Assembly (NCBI GenBank): GCA_019313735.1 | Contig: JAFDAR010000061.1 | Location: 1 to 5,490 of the forward strand | DNA: 5,490 nucleotides | Direction: 5' to 3' | DNA from: Deltaproteobacteria bacterium | Lineage (GTDB): Bacteria > Desulfobacterota > Syntrophia > Syntrophales > UBA2210 | Shown: positions 1 to 5,412 of the stretch, piece after piece | Layout: every line of letters begins with the position of its first letter | Numbering within the stretch: position 1 is the stretch's first letter | Translations under genes and position numbers: made by a program | Notes under the pieces: generated by a model | What the model saw: the letters and a program-made list of their open reading frames with translations, nothing else | What the model was told of the DNA's origin: nothing | Databases searched by the model: none

Positions 1-6
1 CTCTCC
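1..6 (-). tRNA. possible 5' end of a second tRNA-Ser, cut by the window edge
   Basis: On the minus strand the last six bases of the window read GGAGAG, 21 nt after the CCA end of the complete tRNA-Ser. Many bacterial tRNA-Ser genes begin with GGAGAG or a close variant, so a tandem second serine tRNA could start here and continue outside the window. Six bases are far too few to prove this, and it is recorded only as a hint. Confidence 0.15.
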
Positions 7-27
7 GCTTCTGAATCTGATTTTATA

Positions 28-113
28 TGGCGGAGGGAGCAGGATTCGAACCCGCGAACCTTTCGGTTAACGGTTTTCAAGACCGCCGCCTTCGACCTCT
101 CGGCCATCCCTCC
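28..113 (-). tRNA. tRNA-Ser (anticodon UGA), CCA encoded
   Basis: The minus strand folds as a complete class II tRNA of 86 nt including the CCA. The acceptor stem GGAGGGA pairs with TCCCTCC, followed by discriminator G and a genomically encoded CCA. The D arm is GCC/GGC. The anticodon stem GCGGT/ACCGT closes the loop CTTGAAA, which puts TGA at positions 34-36. The long variable arm has an AACC-GAAA-GGTT hairpin, typical of serine tRNAs. The T arm is GCGGG-TTCGAAT-CCTGC. Anticodon UGA reads UCA and, by wobble, other UCN serine codons. The gene lies 18 bp after the serS stop codon on the same strand, with no terminator visible between them, so processing from a serS read-through transcript is likely (inference). 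Confidence 0.97.
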
Positions 114-131
114 GATTTTGCATTGTTTATT

Positions 132-1412
132 TTACTTATTCCGGACTATCCTGTCAACCCCATTCATATAAGGTCTCAGCGCGTCAGGAACAATCACACT
201 TCCGTCCTTCTGCTGATAGTTTTCCAGTATCGCCACCACTGTCCGTCCTATGGCGAGACCTGAACCGTTGAGTGTGTGGACATACTCAACCTTTGAATTC
301 TCCTCGCGGCGAAATCTGATATTTGCCCTTCGTGCCTGAAAGGCTTCAAAGTTGCTGCAGGAGGATATCTCTCTGTACGCGTCCTGTCCGGGCAGCCATG
401 CCTCCAAGTCATAAGTCTTCGCGGAGGAAAACCCCAAGTCGCCCGTGCACAGATTGACGGTCCGGAAATGGATGCCAAGTCTCTTCAAGACCTCCTCGGC
501 ATTGGCTGTCAATTTCTCCAGTTCATCATACGATTCTTCCGGCCTGGTGAATTTCACCATCTCCACCTTGTTGAACTGGTGCTGTCTTATCAGCCCCCTC
601 GTGTCCTTTCCATAAGAACCCGCCTCCGCGCGGAAACACGCGGAATAGGCGACATATTTAACAGGAAGATCCTTTTCATCCAGTATCTCATTCCTGTGTA
701 TATTGGTGACGGGCACCTCCGCCGTGGGAATGAGGTAGTAGTCCGTTCCCTCTATCTTGAAAAGATCCTCTTCAAATTTGGGAAGCTGCCCCGTCCCCGT
801 CATGCTTTCACTGTTTACCATGAATGGGGTGAGCATCTCTGTATAGCCATGCTCCATCGTGTGGAGATCGAGCATGAAGTTTATAAGCGCCCTTTCCAGC
901 CGGGCACCCGCACCCCGATAAACGGTAAAACGCGCGCCGGCTATCCTGGCGCCGGCGGCAAAGTCCAGTATATTCAGATCTTCGCCTATATCCCAGTGAG
1001 CTTTGGGTGCAAAATCAAACCGGGGTTTTTCTCCCCAGTGCCTCACCACGGGATTGTCTTCGTCCCCAGTTCCACGGACAACCGACTCGTGAGGCATGTT
1101 GGGTATGGTCATTGTCAGGCCGTGAAGCAGCGTTTCGGTCTCTTTAAGGGCTTCATCCAGTTCCTTTATCCTGGAAGATACACTGCCCATCTTCACGATA
1201 AGCCCGGACGCGTCCTCTCCGTTCTGCTTCCTTGCTCCTATCTCCTTTGAGACACTGTTTCTGTCACTCCTCAGGGTTTCCACTTCCTGAAGGATGTCTC
1301 TCCTCTTTCGATCCATCGCGGAGAACTGATCCAGATCAATGGCATCCCCTCTCTCCTCCAGCTTTGCCCTGACAAGATCAATGTTTTCTCTTACAAACTT
1401 TATATCCAGCAT
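132..1412 (-). CDS. serS: seryl-tRNA synthetase
   Basis: Cytoplasmic class II aminoacyl-tRNA synthetase. It activates serine with ATP and charges tRNA-Ser (and tRNA-Sec where present). The 426-residue product is full length for the family. It opens with MLDIKFVREN and a charged, heptad-like segment to about residue 100, the antiparallel coiled-coil arm that grips the tRNA-Ser long variable arm. The catalytic core follows: a motif 1 region at about 160-200, the serine-site TAE at 230-232, motif 2 (FRAEAGSYGKDTRG) at 260-273, and motif 3 with GSGLAIGR ending at R390, then the usual ALRPYM tail near 411-416. The ATG start is preceded by AGGA about 11 nt upstream, a slightly long spacing, and no better start is apparent. 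Divergent from leuB; the tRNA-Ser gene follows directly downstream. Confidence 0.98.
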   Translation of the reverse strand: MLDIKFVRENIDLVRAKLEERGDAIDLDQFSAMDRKRRDILQEVETLRSDRNSVSKEIGARKQNGEDASGLIVKMGSVSSRIKELDEALKETETLLHGLTMTIPNMPHESVVRGTGDEDNPVVRHWGEKPRFDFAPKAHWDIGEDLNILDFAAGARIAGARFTVYRGAGARLERALINFMLDLHTMEHGYTEMLTPFMVNSESMTGTGQLPKFEEDLFKIEGTDYYLIPTAEVPVTNIHRNEILDEKDLPVKYVAYSACFRAEAGSYGKDTRGLIRQHQFNKVEMVKFTRPEESYDELEKLTANAEEVLKRLGIHFRTVNLCTGDLGFSSAKTYDLEAWLPGQDAYREISSCSNFEAFQARRANIRFRREENSKVEYVHTLNGSGLAIGRTVVAILENYQQKDGSVIVPDALRPYMNGVDRIVRNK

Positions 1413-1442
1413 ATCTTAACTTTTCCTGCCTGCGTTTTATCT

Positions 1443-1488
1443 ACTATAAAGTGGGCATTCCACTAACATTCTAACCATTTTAAGTCAA
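1443..1488 (-). promoter_or_regulatory. candidate serS promoter region
   Basis: On the minus strand there is a good -35-like TTGACT (1483-1488). With a 17-nt gap the -10 position holds only TAGTGG, which is poor. A better -10-like TATAGT (1443-1448) lies too far away to pair with that -35. A short AGTGG/CCACT inverted repeat (1450-1464) sits between them. The AT-rich composition and position upstream of serS support a promoter here, but the exact hexamers are uncertain. Confidence 0.3.
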
Positions 1489-1517
1489 TATAAAATCCAG
1501 TCTGCATGCAAAAGCTG

Positions 1518-1547
1518 TTGCAATAATCCGCCCGGTGTGAATAGTAT
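1518..1547 (+). promoter_or_regulatory. candidate leuB promoter
   Basis: TTGCAA (1518-1523) and TAGTAT (1542-1547) are separated by 18 nt and resemble sigma-70 -35 and -10 boxes, ending 59 nt before the leuB GTG. The -10 hexamer lies inside a near-perfect 21-bp palindrome, which favours a regulated promoter. This is assigned by eye only. Confidence 0.4.
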
Positions 1548-1554
1548 TCACGCC
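1534..1554. promoter_or_regulatory. operator-like palindrome in the serS/leuB intergenic region
   Basis: The core GTGAATA-G-TATTCAC (1537-1551) is a perfect inverted repeat around a central base. The flanks GGT and GCC extend the arms to 10 bp each, with one T/G mismatch. The length, the odd-numbered centre and the overlap with the proposed leuB -10 box are typical of a binding site for a dimeric repressor. The regulator is unknown. As RNA it could also form a hairpin, but no T-run follows, so a terminator is unlikely. Confidence 0.45.
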
Positions 1555-1606
1555 GTCTCCCGCATTACCGCGGCACAGAAGAGAGTACAGAAAGGAATAC
1601 TGAATT

Positions 1607-2689
1607 GTGAAAAAGATTGCGATACTTCCGGGCGATGGAATAGGCCCGGAGATAATGAGGGAAGCGGTCAAGGTAATGGACGCCGTGCAAAAGAGATTTT
1701 CACTCGACATCCGCTATGACTTTGCGGACGTAGGGGGATGTGCCATAGACAGGCACGGCGAAGCCCTTCCCTCTTCCACGCTGAGATTGTGCGAGGACAG
1801 CGACGCCATACTCTTCGGTTCAGTGGGAGGTCCGAAGTGGGAAGCGCTCCCCCCCGAAAAGCAGCCTGAACGTGCGGCGCTTCTCCCCTTAAGGAAACAC
1901 TTCGGTCTGTTCTGTAACTTGAGGCCCGCCAAGGTGTTCCCCACCCTCGTGGCGGCCAGTCCGCTGCGCCCCGACATCGTGAGAGAAGGTTTTGATATCC
2001 TCTGCGTACGCGAACTTACCGGTGGTATCTATTTCGGGGAACCCAAGGGAAGAGAGGGAAGTGGCGAAGAAGAGGCGGCCTTCGACACTATGATATACAC
2101 GCGCGGCGAGATCGAACGAATAGCGAGAATGGCCTTCAACGCGGCCCGCCTGAGAAAGAAAAAAGTGACATCCATAGACAAGGCCAATGTCCTCTCCTCA
2201 ATGGTACTATGGAGAGAAGTGGTAAGTGAAATCGGAAGCGAATATCCCGACATTGAGCTTAACCACATGTATATCGACAACGCGACGATGCAGCTTGTCA
2301 GAGATCCACATCAGTTCGATGTCATGCTCTGCGGTAACATGTTCGGGGATATCATTTCCGATGAATGCGCCATGTTGACCGGATCCATGGGGCTTCTGGC
2401 ATCTGCAAGTTTAAACGAAACAGGATTCGGCCTGTATGAACCCGCCGGTGGATCGGCGCCCGATATAGCCGGAAAGGGAATCGCGAATCCCATCGCACAG
2501 ATATTATCGGTCGCGATGCTTTTAAGGCATACACTGAAGCATGAAGAAGCGGCCGGGGCCATTGAAAGTGCCGTCACAAGTGCCATAGAGTCCGGGATGC
2601 GCACCACGGATATTGCCACCGGCACAGGTGACATTATCGGGACAGCCGAGATGGGAAGTGAAATCGTAAAAAATATAATGAACACATGA
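1607..2689 (+). CDS. leuB: 3-isopropylmalate dehydrogenase
   Basis: NAD-dependent oxidative decarboxylation of (2R,3S)-3-isopropylmalate to 2-oxoisocaproate, the third committed step of leucine synthesis; cytoplasmic, normally a homodimer. The 360-residue product matches LeuB length. Visible landmarks: GDGIGPE at 9-15; substrate-binding arginines R96 and R106 and CVREL with R135; Y142 in TGGIYFGEPKGR; the lysine of DKANVL (K192); and YIDN with D224. The metal-site aspartates fall in GDIISDE (D248, D252), and the NAD-binding stretch YEPAGGSAPDIAGKGIANP lies at 278-296. The start is GTG (1607), preceded by AAAGGA at 1591-1596 with 10-nt spacing; the protein begins MKKIAILPGDG, so no residues are missing. 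The expected leuC partner is absent, and its stop codon abuts that of the convergent leuD remnant. A related beta-decarboxylating dehydrogenase is possible but less likely. Confidence 0.96.
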   Translation: MKKIAILPGDGIGPEIMREAVKVMDAVQKRFSLDIRYDFADVGGCAIDRHGEALPSSTLRLCEDSDAILFGSVGGPKWEALPPEKQPERAALLPLRKHFGLFCNLRPAKVFPTLVAASPLRPDIVREGFDILCVRELTGGIYFGEPKGREGSGEEEAAFDTMIYTRGEIERIARMAFNAARLRKKKVTSIDKANVLSSMVLWREVVSEIGSEYPDIELNHMYIDNATMQLVRDPHQFDVMLCGNMFGDIISDECAMLTGSMGLLASASLNETGFGLYEPAGGSAPDIAGKGIANPIAQILSVAMLLRHTLKHEEAAGAIESAVTSAIESGMRTTDIATGTGDIIGTAEMGSEIVKNIMNT

Positions 2690-3124
2690 TTACCTTCCAA
2701 CCTTCACCTTCCTCACATATTCCACCAGTCCCCCCGCGTCGATCAGCTTCGCCATAAAATCAGGGATGGGCATGGCCTGAAACACCCGGCCATTGCCTTC
2801 GATCCTTCCGGCGGCAAGATCGACGACGGCATCTTCACCGTCGGACAGGCCTTCTGAAGCTTCAACGGATTCCAGCAGAGGCAAGCCGATATTGAAGGCA
2901 TTTCTATAGAAAATCCTGGCAAAGCTTTTAGCAACAATCGCCCTGATACCAGCCGCCTTTATCGCAATGGGCGCGTGTTCGCGTGAAGATCCGCATCCGA
3001 AGTTCTTTCCCGCGACCAGGATGTCACCGGTCGAAACTTCTCCCGCGAAATCCGGCCTGATATCGACAAAACAGCTCTTTGCCAGTTCAGATTCATCGGA
3101 TACATTCAGGTATCTTGCGGGAAT
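2690..3124 (-). pseudogene. leuD: 3-isopropylmalate dehydratase small subunit, 5'-truncated
   Basis: LeuD partners the iron-sulfur subunit LeuC to isomerise 2- to 3-isopropylmalate. The minus-strand frame encodes 144 residues with no internal stop. It starts at IPARYLNVSDESELA and includes the swivelling-domain signature GKNFGCGSSREHAPIAIKAAG (about residues 39-59 of the remnant) and AKSFARIFYRN (65-75), and ends at a TAA. The family is usually about 160-165 residues, so roughly the first 19 (normally a GDNxDTDxI stretch) are absent. Directly upstream the frame runs I-L-S-S and then a TGA (3134-3136), and no other frame shows the missing N-terminus. There is no ATG or GTG in frame before the core; the first plausible start is a TTG at 2884, downstream of the GCGSSRE motif. 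The body is well conserved, so the loss looks recent, or an assembly join lies here. The gene is convergent with leuB with no spacer. Confidence 0.85.
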
Positions 3125-3220
3125 AAGAGAAGATCAGGATAGAATGTGGCTTGGAGTCAGATGAAAAGTCAGATCATCGGCAAGTGACGCCGTTAATCGA
3201 TATGGCAAACAGGAACCATA
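3125..3220. other. unassigned DNA between the leuD break and the IS relic
   Basis: About 95 bp that match neither leuD nor the recognisable part of the insertion sequence. It holds an imperfect tandem repeat with a 12-nt period: AGTCAGAT at 3155-3162 and again at 3167-3174. Part of it may be the outer right flank of the IS element. No coding region, promoter or terminator is convincing. Confidence 0.4.
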
Positions 3221-3250
3221 GAAGGACCCCGGGCATGCCCGGAGTCCTTC
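3221..3250. repeat. 30-bp hairpin, probable right-end palindrome of an IS200/IS605-type element
   Basis: GAAGGAC and GTCCTTC flank a CCGGGCATGCCCGG core. The whole forms two arms that pair throughout except for one C/A mismatch. It begins 10 nt after the stop codon of the transposase remnant. IS200/IS605 elements carry subterminal imperfect palindromes recognised as single-stranded hairpins by the Y1 transposase, and this position fits the right end. No T-tract follows on either strand, so it is not a standard terminator. Confidence 0.65.
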
Positions 3251-3260
3251 TGCGTTATAC

Positions 3261-3471
3261 CTACAGTTGAAGCTGACCTTTATCCTGGCGCCTCTGAAGC
3301 TCAACGTATCTTTTGACCGTTTCTTCATCAATGCCTATGCTAATCACGGAGCAGCTCCGGTAACAGGTAGCCGCATATGCCAAGACTCAGGACCCGGCGG
3401 CGGTATGTGCAAACCCAAACCACATGGTACTACAGAGAGTATATGCTGTGACCTGTTTCTGTATATTACAT
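3261..3471 (-). pseudogene. tnpA: IS200/IS605-type Y1 transposase (TnpA) remnant
   Basis: Translating the minus strand from ATG at 3471 gives about 45 codons reading M-stop-YTETGHSIYSL-stop-YHVVWVCTYRRRVL and on to GICGYLLPELLRD. This matches the N-terminus of IS200-type TnpA, with two in-frame stops, one a TAG where a CAG codon is expected. A second frame then gives ISIGIDEETVKRYVELQ and ends QLQL-stop at 3261, which matches the transposase C-terminus. The roughly 70 codons normally between these pieces, including the HUH metal-binding histidines, are missing. The Tyr in KRYVE may be the retained nucleophile, but I cannot confirm that. The junction near 3340-3355 lies beside a CGGAGC-A-GCTCCG palindrome. 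The gene is plainly non-functional. The identification comes from recognising family sequence, not a search. Confidence 0.75.
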
Positions 3472-3501
3472 AGCGGCACTTTACCGCCTCCGGGCTCATT
3501 C

Positions 3502-3527
3502 ATCCACAAGTAAATCCTTGGGTGGAT
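3502..3527. repeat. bulged hairpin, probable left-end structure of the IS relic
   Basis: ATCCAC-AAG (3502-3510) pairs with CTT (3517-3519) and GTGGAT (3522-3527), with a 6-nt loop TAAATC and a two-base GG bulge. It lies about 30 bp upstream of the transposase ATG. Small bulged stem-loops at this position are characteristic of the left ends of IS200/IS605 elements. Confidence 0.5.
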
Positions 3528-3601
3528 AAGCCATTGGTTTTCTGTCTTCACCACATAAACAAATCCGAAATAGCCAAATCACTATATCCCGTTCCTATTG
3601 A

Positions 3602-4480
3602 TTACTCCACAATGGCTAAATAGGTTTCATAAATTCTCTTTGCTTTCTCGACTATCGCATAATCAATAAACTTTCCGTCGAGTTGAATTGCCGCCTTTCC
3701 CTCGCGCTCAGCTTCGGCGAACGCCTTGATGATCTTCTTTGCTTCGGCGATTTCTTCTTCTGTCGGGGTAAAGACATCGTGGCACGGCTGAATCTGATTG
3801 GGATGAATCGTCAGTTTCCCCTGGAAACCATAGGCCTTGGCCTTTTTCGCGTCGTCAATCAGTCCGTCAATATCTTTGATATCTATCATCCAGGGAGTAT
3901 CGATAGGAGGCAAGATACCGGCAGCTCGAGACGCAATCGGTATCTTGCTCCGGGCATATTCCAACTCTTTTCCTTCACGCGTCAACACGATTCCCAGATC
4001 CCGCGTGTAGTCCGCCGCCCCGAAGGCAACCAGAGAAACACGATGATGTTCCGGTTTTGCCTGTATAATCTGGTAAATCTCTTCGACTCCTTTCGCAGAT
4101 TCGCACAAGATCATGAGCTTCATGACCCCGACTGTCAAATCATTCTGCTTCTCAAAAGTGGTAAGAAGCCGGTCTATCTCAAAGATATGGTCGGGAGATT
4201 CCACTTTCGGCACCAGAATACCCTCAAGGTTATTGCAGACGACCGCTTCAAGATCCCCCTTATAATAGGGAGTTGAAAGATCGTTAATCCTTACATATAT
4301 ACGACTTCCGTCGTTTCCTTCCAAGATATCTCTAACCACTGAACGGGTTTGTTCTTTCTCAGAGATCGGTACGGCATCTTCCAAGTCAATGATGACGACA
4401 TCCGCACCTAATGTAATCGCTTTTTTCACTCGCTCCGGCCTGTTTCCAGGCGCAAACAATGCAGTTCGTATCGGTTTCAT
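3602..4480 (-). CDS. CitE-like CoA lyase (HpcH/HpaI aldolase / citrate lyase beta family)
   Basis: Predicted cytoplasmic Mg-dependent lyase that splits a 3-hydroxyacyl-CoA such as L-malyl-CoA, citramalyl-CoA or a citryl thioester. It is 292 residues long, the usual size for CitE-type TIM-barrel lyases. Counting from the chosen start, landmarks are LFAPGNRPERV at about 8-18 (CoA-binding arginine region), DLEDAV at 32-37, YVRIND at 62-67, VPKVES at 90-95, CESAKG with the metal-ligand Glu at 127, FGAADYTRDLG with the metal-ligand Asp at 157, and KLTIHPNQI at 222-230. I chose ATG 4480 because GAGGAG (4491-4496) lies 10 nt upstream; the alternative ATG at 4498 overlaps that site and adds six unconserved residues. 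It follows the SucD-like gene by 31 nt with no terminator, so cotranscription is likely. No CitD or CitF citrate lyase partner is visible, which favours a stand-alone malyl- or citramalyl-CoA lyase (inference). Confidence 0.88.
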   Translation of the reverse strand: MKPIRTALFAPGNRPERVKKAITLGADVVIIDLEDAVPISEKEQTRSVVRDILEGNDGSRIYVRINDLSTPYYKGDLEAVVCNNLEGILVPKVESPDHIFEIDRLLTTFEKQNDLTVGVMKLMILCESAKGVEEIYQIIQAKPEHHRVSLVAFGAADYTRDLGIVLTREGKELEYARSKIPIASRAAGILPPIDTPWMIDIKDIDGLIDDAKKAKAYGFQGKLTIHPNQIQPCHDVFTPTEEEIAEAKKIIKAFAEAEREGKAAIQLDGKFIDYAIVEKAKRIYETYLAIVE

Positions 4481-4490
4481 AATGCTATTA

Positions 4491-4496
4491 CTCCTC
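4491..4496 (-). promoter_or_regulatory. ribosome binding site deciding the CitE-like gene start
   Basis: GAGGAG on the minus strand, 10 nt before the ATG at 4480. The upstream in-frame ATG at 4498 overlaps this site and has no Shine-Dalgarno sequence of its own, so the shorter protein is preferred. Confidence 0.7.
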
Positions 4497-4511
4497 ATTG
4501 GAAATGAATAG

Positions 4512-5411
4512 TTAGTTCTTCATCACTTTCTGCAAATGAGCAATGATGTCGTTAAAATCATCGGCTACATGGCAACCGGCTTCTCTCAGTTTTTCCATCT
4601 TGTTTGACGGTTTGCCGACGCCACCTTCAATAATCGACGCCGCATGCCCGAATGTCTGTCCTTCCGGCATTGACTCGACGAATCTGCCGGCTATATATGG
4701 AATCAAGGGCTTTGTAAAACCACCCTCTTTGACAAAGTCGGCAACATCTTCTTCATATCGGGTACCGGGCTCTCCCCACATCACAACTGCTTTTGTCTCG
4801 GGATCTTCCTGAAACATCTGTAAAATTGCTTTCGGCGGTGTACCGATAAAGGGATCACCGCCAATGCTGACGCTCGTGGTCACACCAAAACCGGCACGTT
4901 TCACCATCCACGAACACTCTGCTGTCATACCTCCGCTTCGCGATATCACCCCGACTTCGCCGGGCCGGAAACAACGATCAGGATTGTCACCTCCAATGGC
5001 ACCTATCTTAACTCTATCTTTCGGGTTTATGAGGCCAACAGAGTTTGGTCCGACTACGGTAACTCCGGCATTCCTTGCAGCCAAAAGCAGTCTGACCACG
5101 TCCTGTTTCGGTACCCGTTCCGTAATAACAGAAATCAGCTTGATCCCGTTGCCGATGGCCTCCATGACGGCATCATAGGCGAATGAAGGCGGCACATAAA
5201 TAACAGATGTATTAATATCGTGCTTTTCACATGCCCGTTTGAGTGTGTCATATACGGGAACACCTTCAACATCTTGACCTTCTCTGCCTGGTGTCACTCC
5301 CGCAACGATTTTTGTTCCATACGCCAGGGTGTGTTTGGTTACCATTGTGGCTTCCCTGCCGGTAATTCCTTGAATCGCAATTTTTGAATTTTTATCAATC
5401 AATATAGCCAT
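4512..5411 (-). CDS. sucD: SucD-like alpha subunit of an acyl-CoA synthetase (succinate/malate-CoA ligase type)
   Basis: The alpha subunit of NDP-forming CoA ligases binds CoA and carries the phosphohistidine that passes phosphate between nucleotide and acid. The 299-residue product is collinear with SucD and MtkB. It has an N-terminal CoA-binding Rossmann domain with QGITGRE at 14-20, AYGTKIVAGVTPG at 30-42, VIYVPPSFAYDAVMEAI at 70-86 and VGPNSVG at 120-126. The ligase domain has ISRSGGMT at 156-163, SIGGDP at 182-187, the glutamate of MWGEPG (E214) and the active-site histidine of FGHAASI (H256). The usual second glycine of the GxTGxxG loop is replaced by Ala-Thr. The start lies 1 nt after the beta-subunit stop, with GAGGAGG 9 nt upstream inside that gene, which indicates translational coupling. 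The symbol is family-level: succinate, malate or another diacid could be the substrate, and the adjacent CitE-like lyase points away from a simple TCA-cycle enzyme (inference). Confidence 0.88.
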   Translation of the reverse strand: MAILIDKNSKIAIQGITGREATMVTKHTLAYGTKIVAGVTPGREGQDVEGVPVYDTLKRACEKHDINTSVIYVPPSFAYDAVMEAIGNGIKLISVITERVPKQDVVRLLLAARNAGVTVVGPNSVGLINPKDRVKIGAIGGDNPDRCFRPGEVGVISRSGGMTAECSWMVKRAGFGVTTSVSIGGDPFIGTPPKAILQMFQEDPETKAVVMWGEPGTRYEEDVADFVKEGGFTKPLIPYIAGRFVESMPEGQTFGHAASIIEGGVGKPSNKMEKLREAGCHVADDFNDIIAHLQKVMKN

Positions 5412-5412
5412 G

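Larger units (their letters stand above)
3221..3527 (-). mobile_element. decayed, internally deleted IS200/IS605-family element
   Basis: On the minus strand the order is a bulged hairpin (3502-3527), a Shine-Dalgarno-like GGAGG (about 3486-3490), a broken transposase reading frame (3471 to 3261) and a strong hairpin (3221-3250). This is the layout of an IS200-type insertion sequence encoding a single Y1 HUH transposase, flanked by end hairpins and without terminal inverted repeats. The limits given are the outer hairpin edges; the real cleavage sites should lie somewhat further out, perhaps near 3540 and 3200, and I cannot fix them. At roughly 300-340 bp it is about half the size of an intact IS200-type element, so it can move only if a transposase is supplied in trans, if at all. 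Confidence 0.7.

Noticed and set aside
27..263. 78-codon plus-strand open frame over the tRNA-Ser gene
   Set aside because: It begins inside the antisense of a perfectly folding tRNA and runs into the serS 3' end; it has no ribosome binding site or family resemblance.
468..1250. 260-codon open frame on the plus strand opposite serS
   Set aside because: It lies entirely antisense to a full-length, motif-complete seryl-tRNA synthetase and shows no recognisable domain; it is a shadow of serS codon use.
1503..1510. TGCATGCA palindrome upstream of leuB
   Set aside because: An 8-bp palindrome is expected by chance at this scale, and it does not align with either candidate promoter.
3125..3165. 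Frameshift rather than truncation at the start of leuD
   Set aside because: I translated the upstream DNA in all three minus-strand frames and found no GDNxDTD-type sequence, so the N-terminus is absent, not just shifted.
3221..3250. Rho-independent terminator
   Set aside because: The stem is strong, but neither strand has a following T-run, and its position just after the transposase remnant fits an IS end hairpin better.
3134..3331. 65-codon minus-strand open frame beginning MMKKRSK
   Set aside because: It is an out-of-frame reading of the transposase C-terminal remnant and then runs through the end hairpin; the correct frame ends at 3261.
3347..3359. CGGAGC-A-GCTCCG palindrome as a regulatory site
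   Set aside because: It lies inside the decayed transposase, close to the deletion junction, and not near any promoter; it is more likely part of the former coding sequence or of the deletion scar.
3683..4276. 197-codon plus-strand open frame opposite the CitE-like gene
   Set aside because: It is antisense to an intact conserved enzyme with all family motifs and has no family signature of its own.
4481..4498. Upstream ATG (4498) as the start of the CitE-like protein
   Set aside because: That ATG overlaps the GAGGAG that serves ATG 4480, has no binding site of its own, and adds six residues outside the conserved family start.
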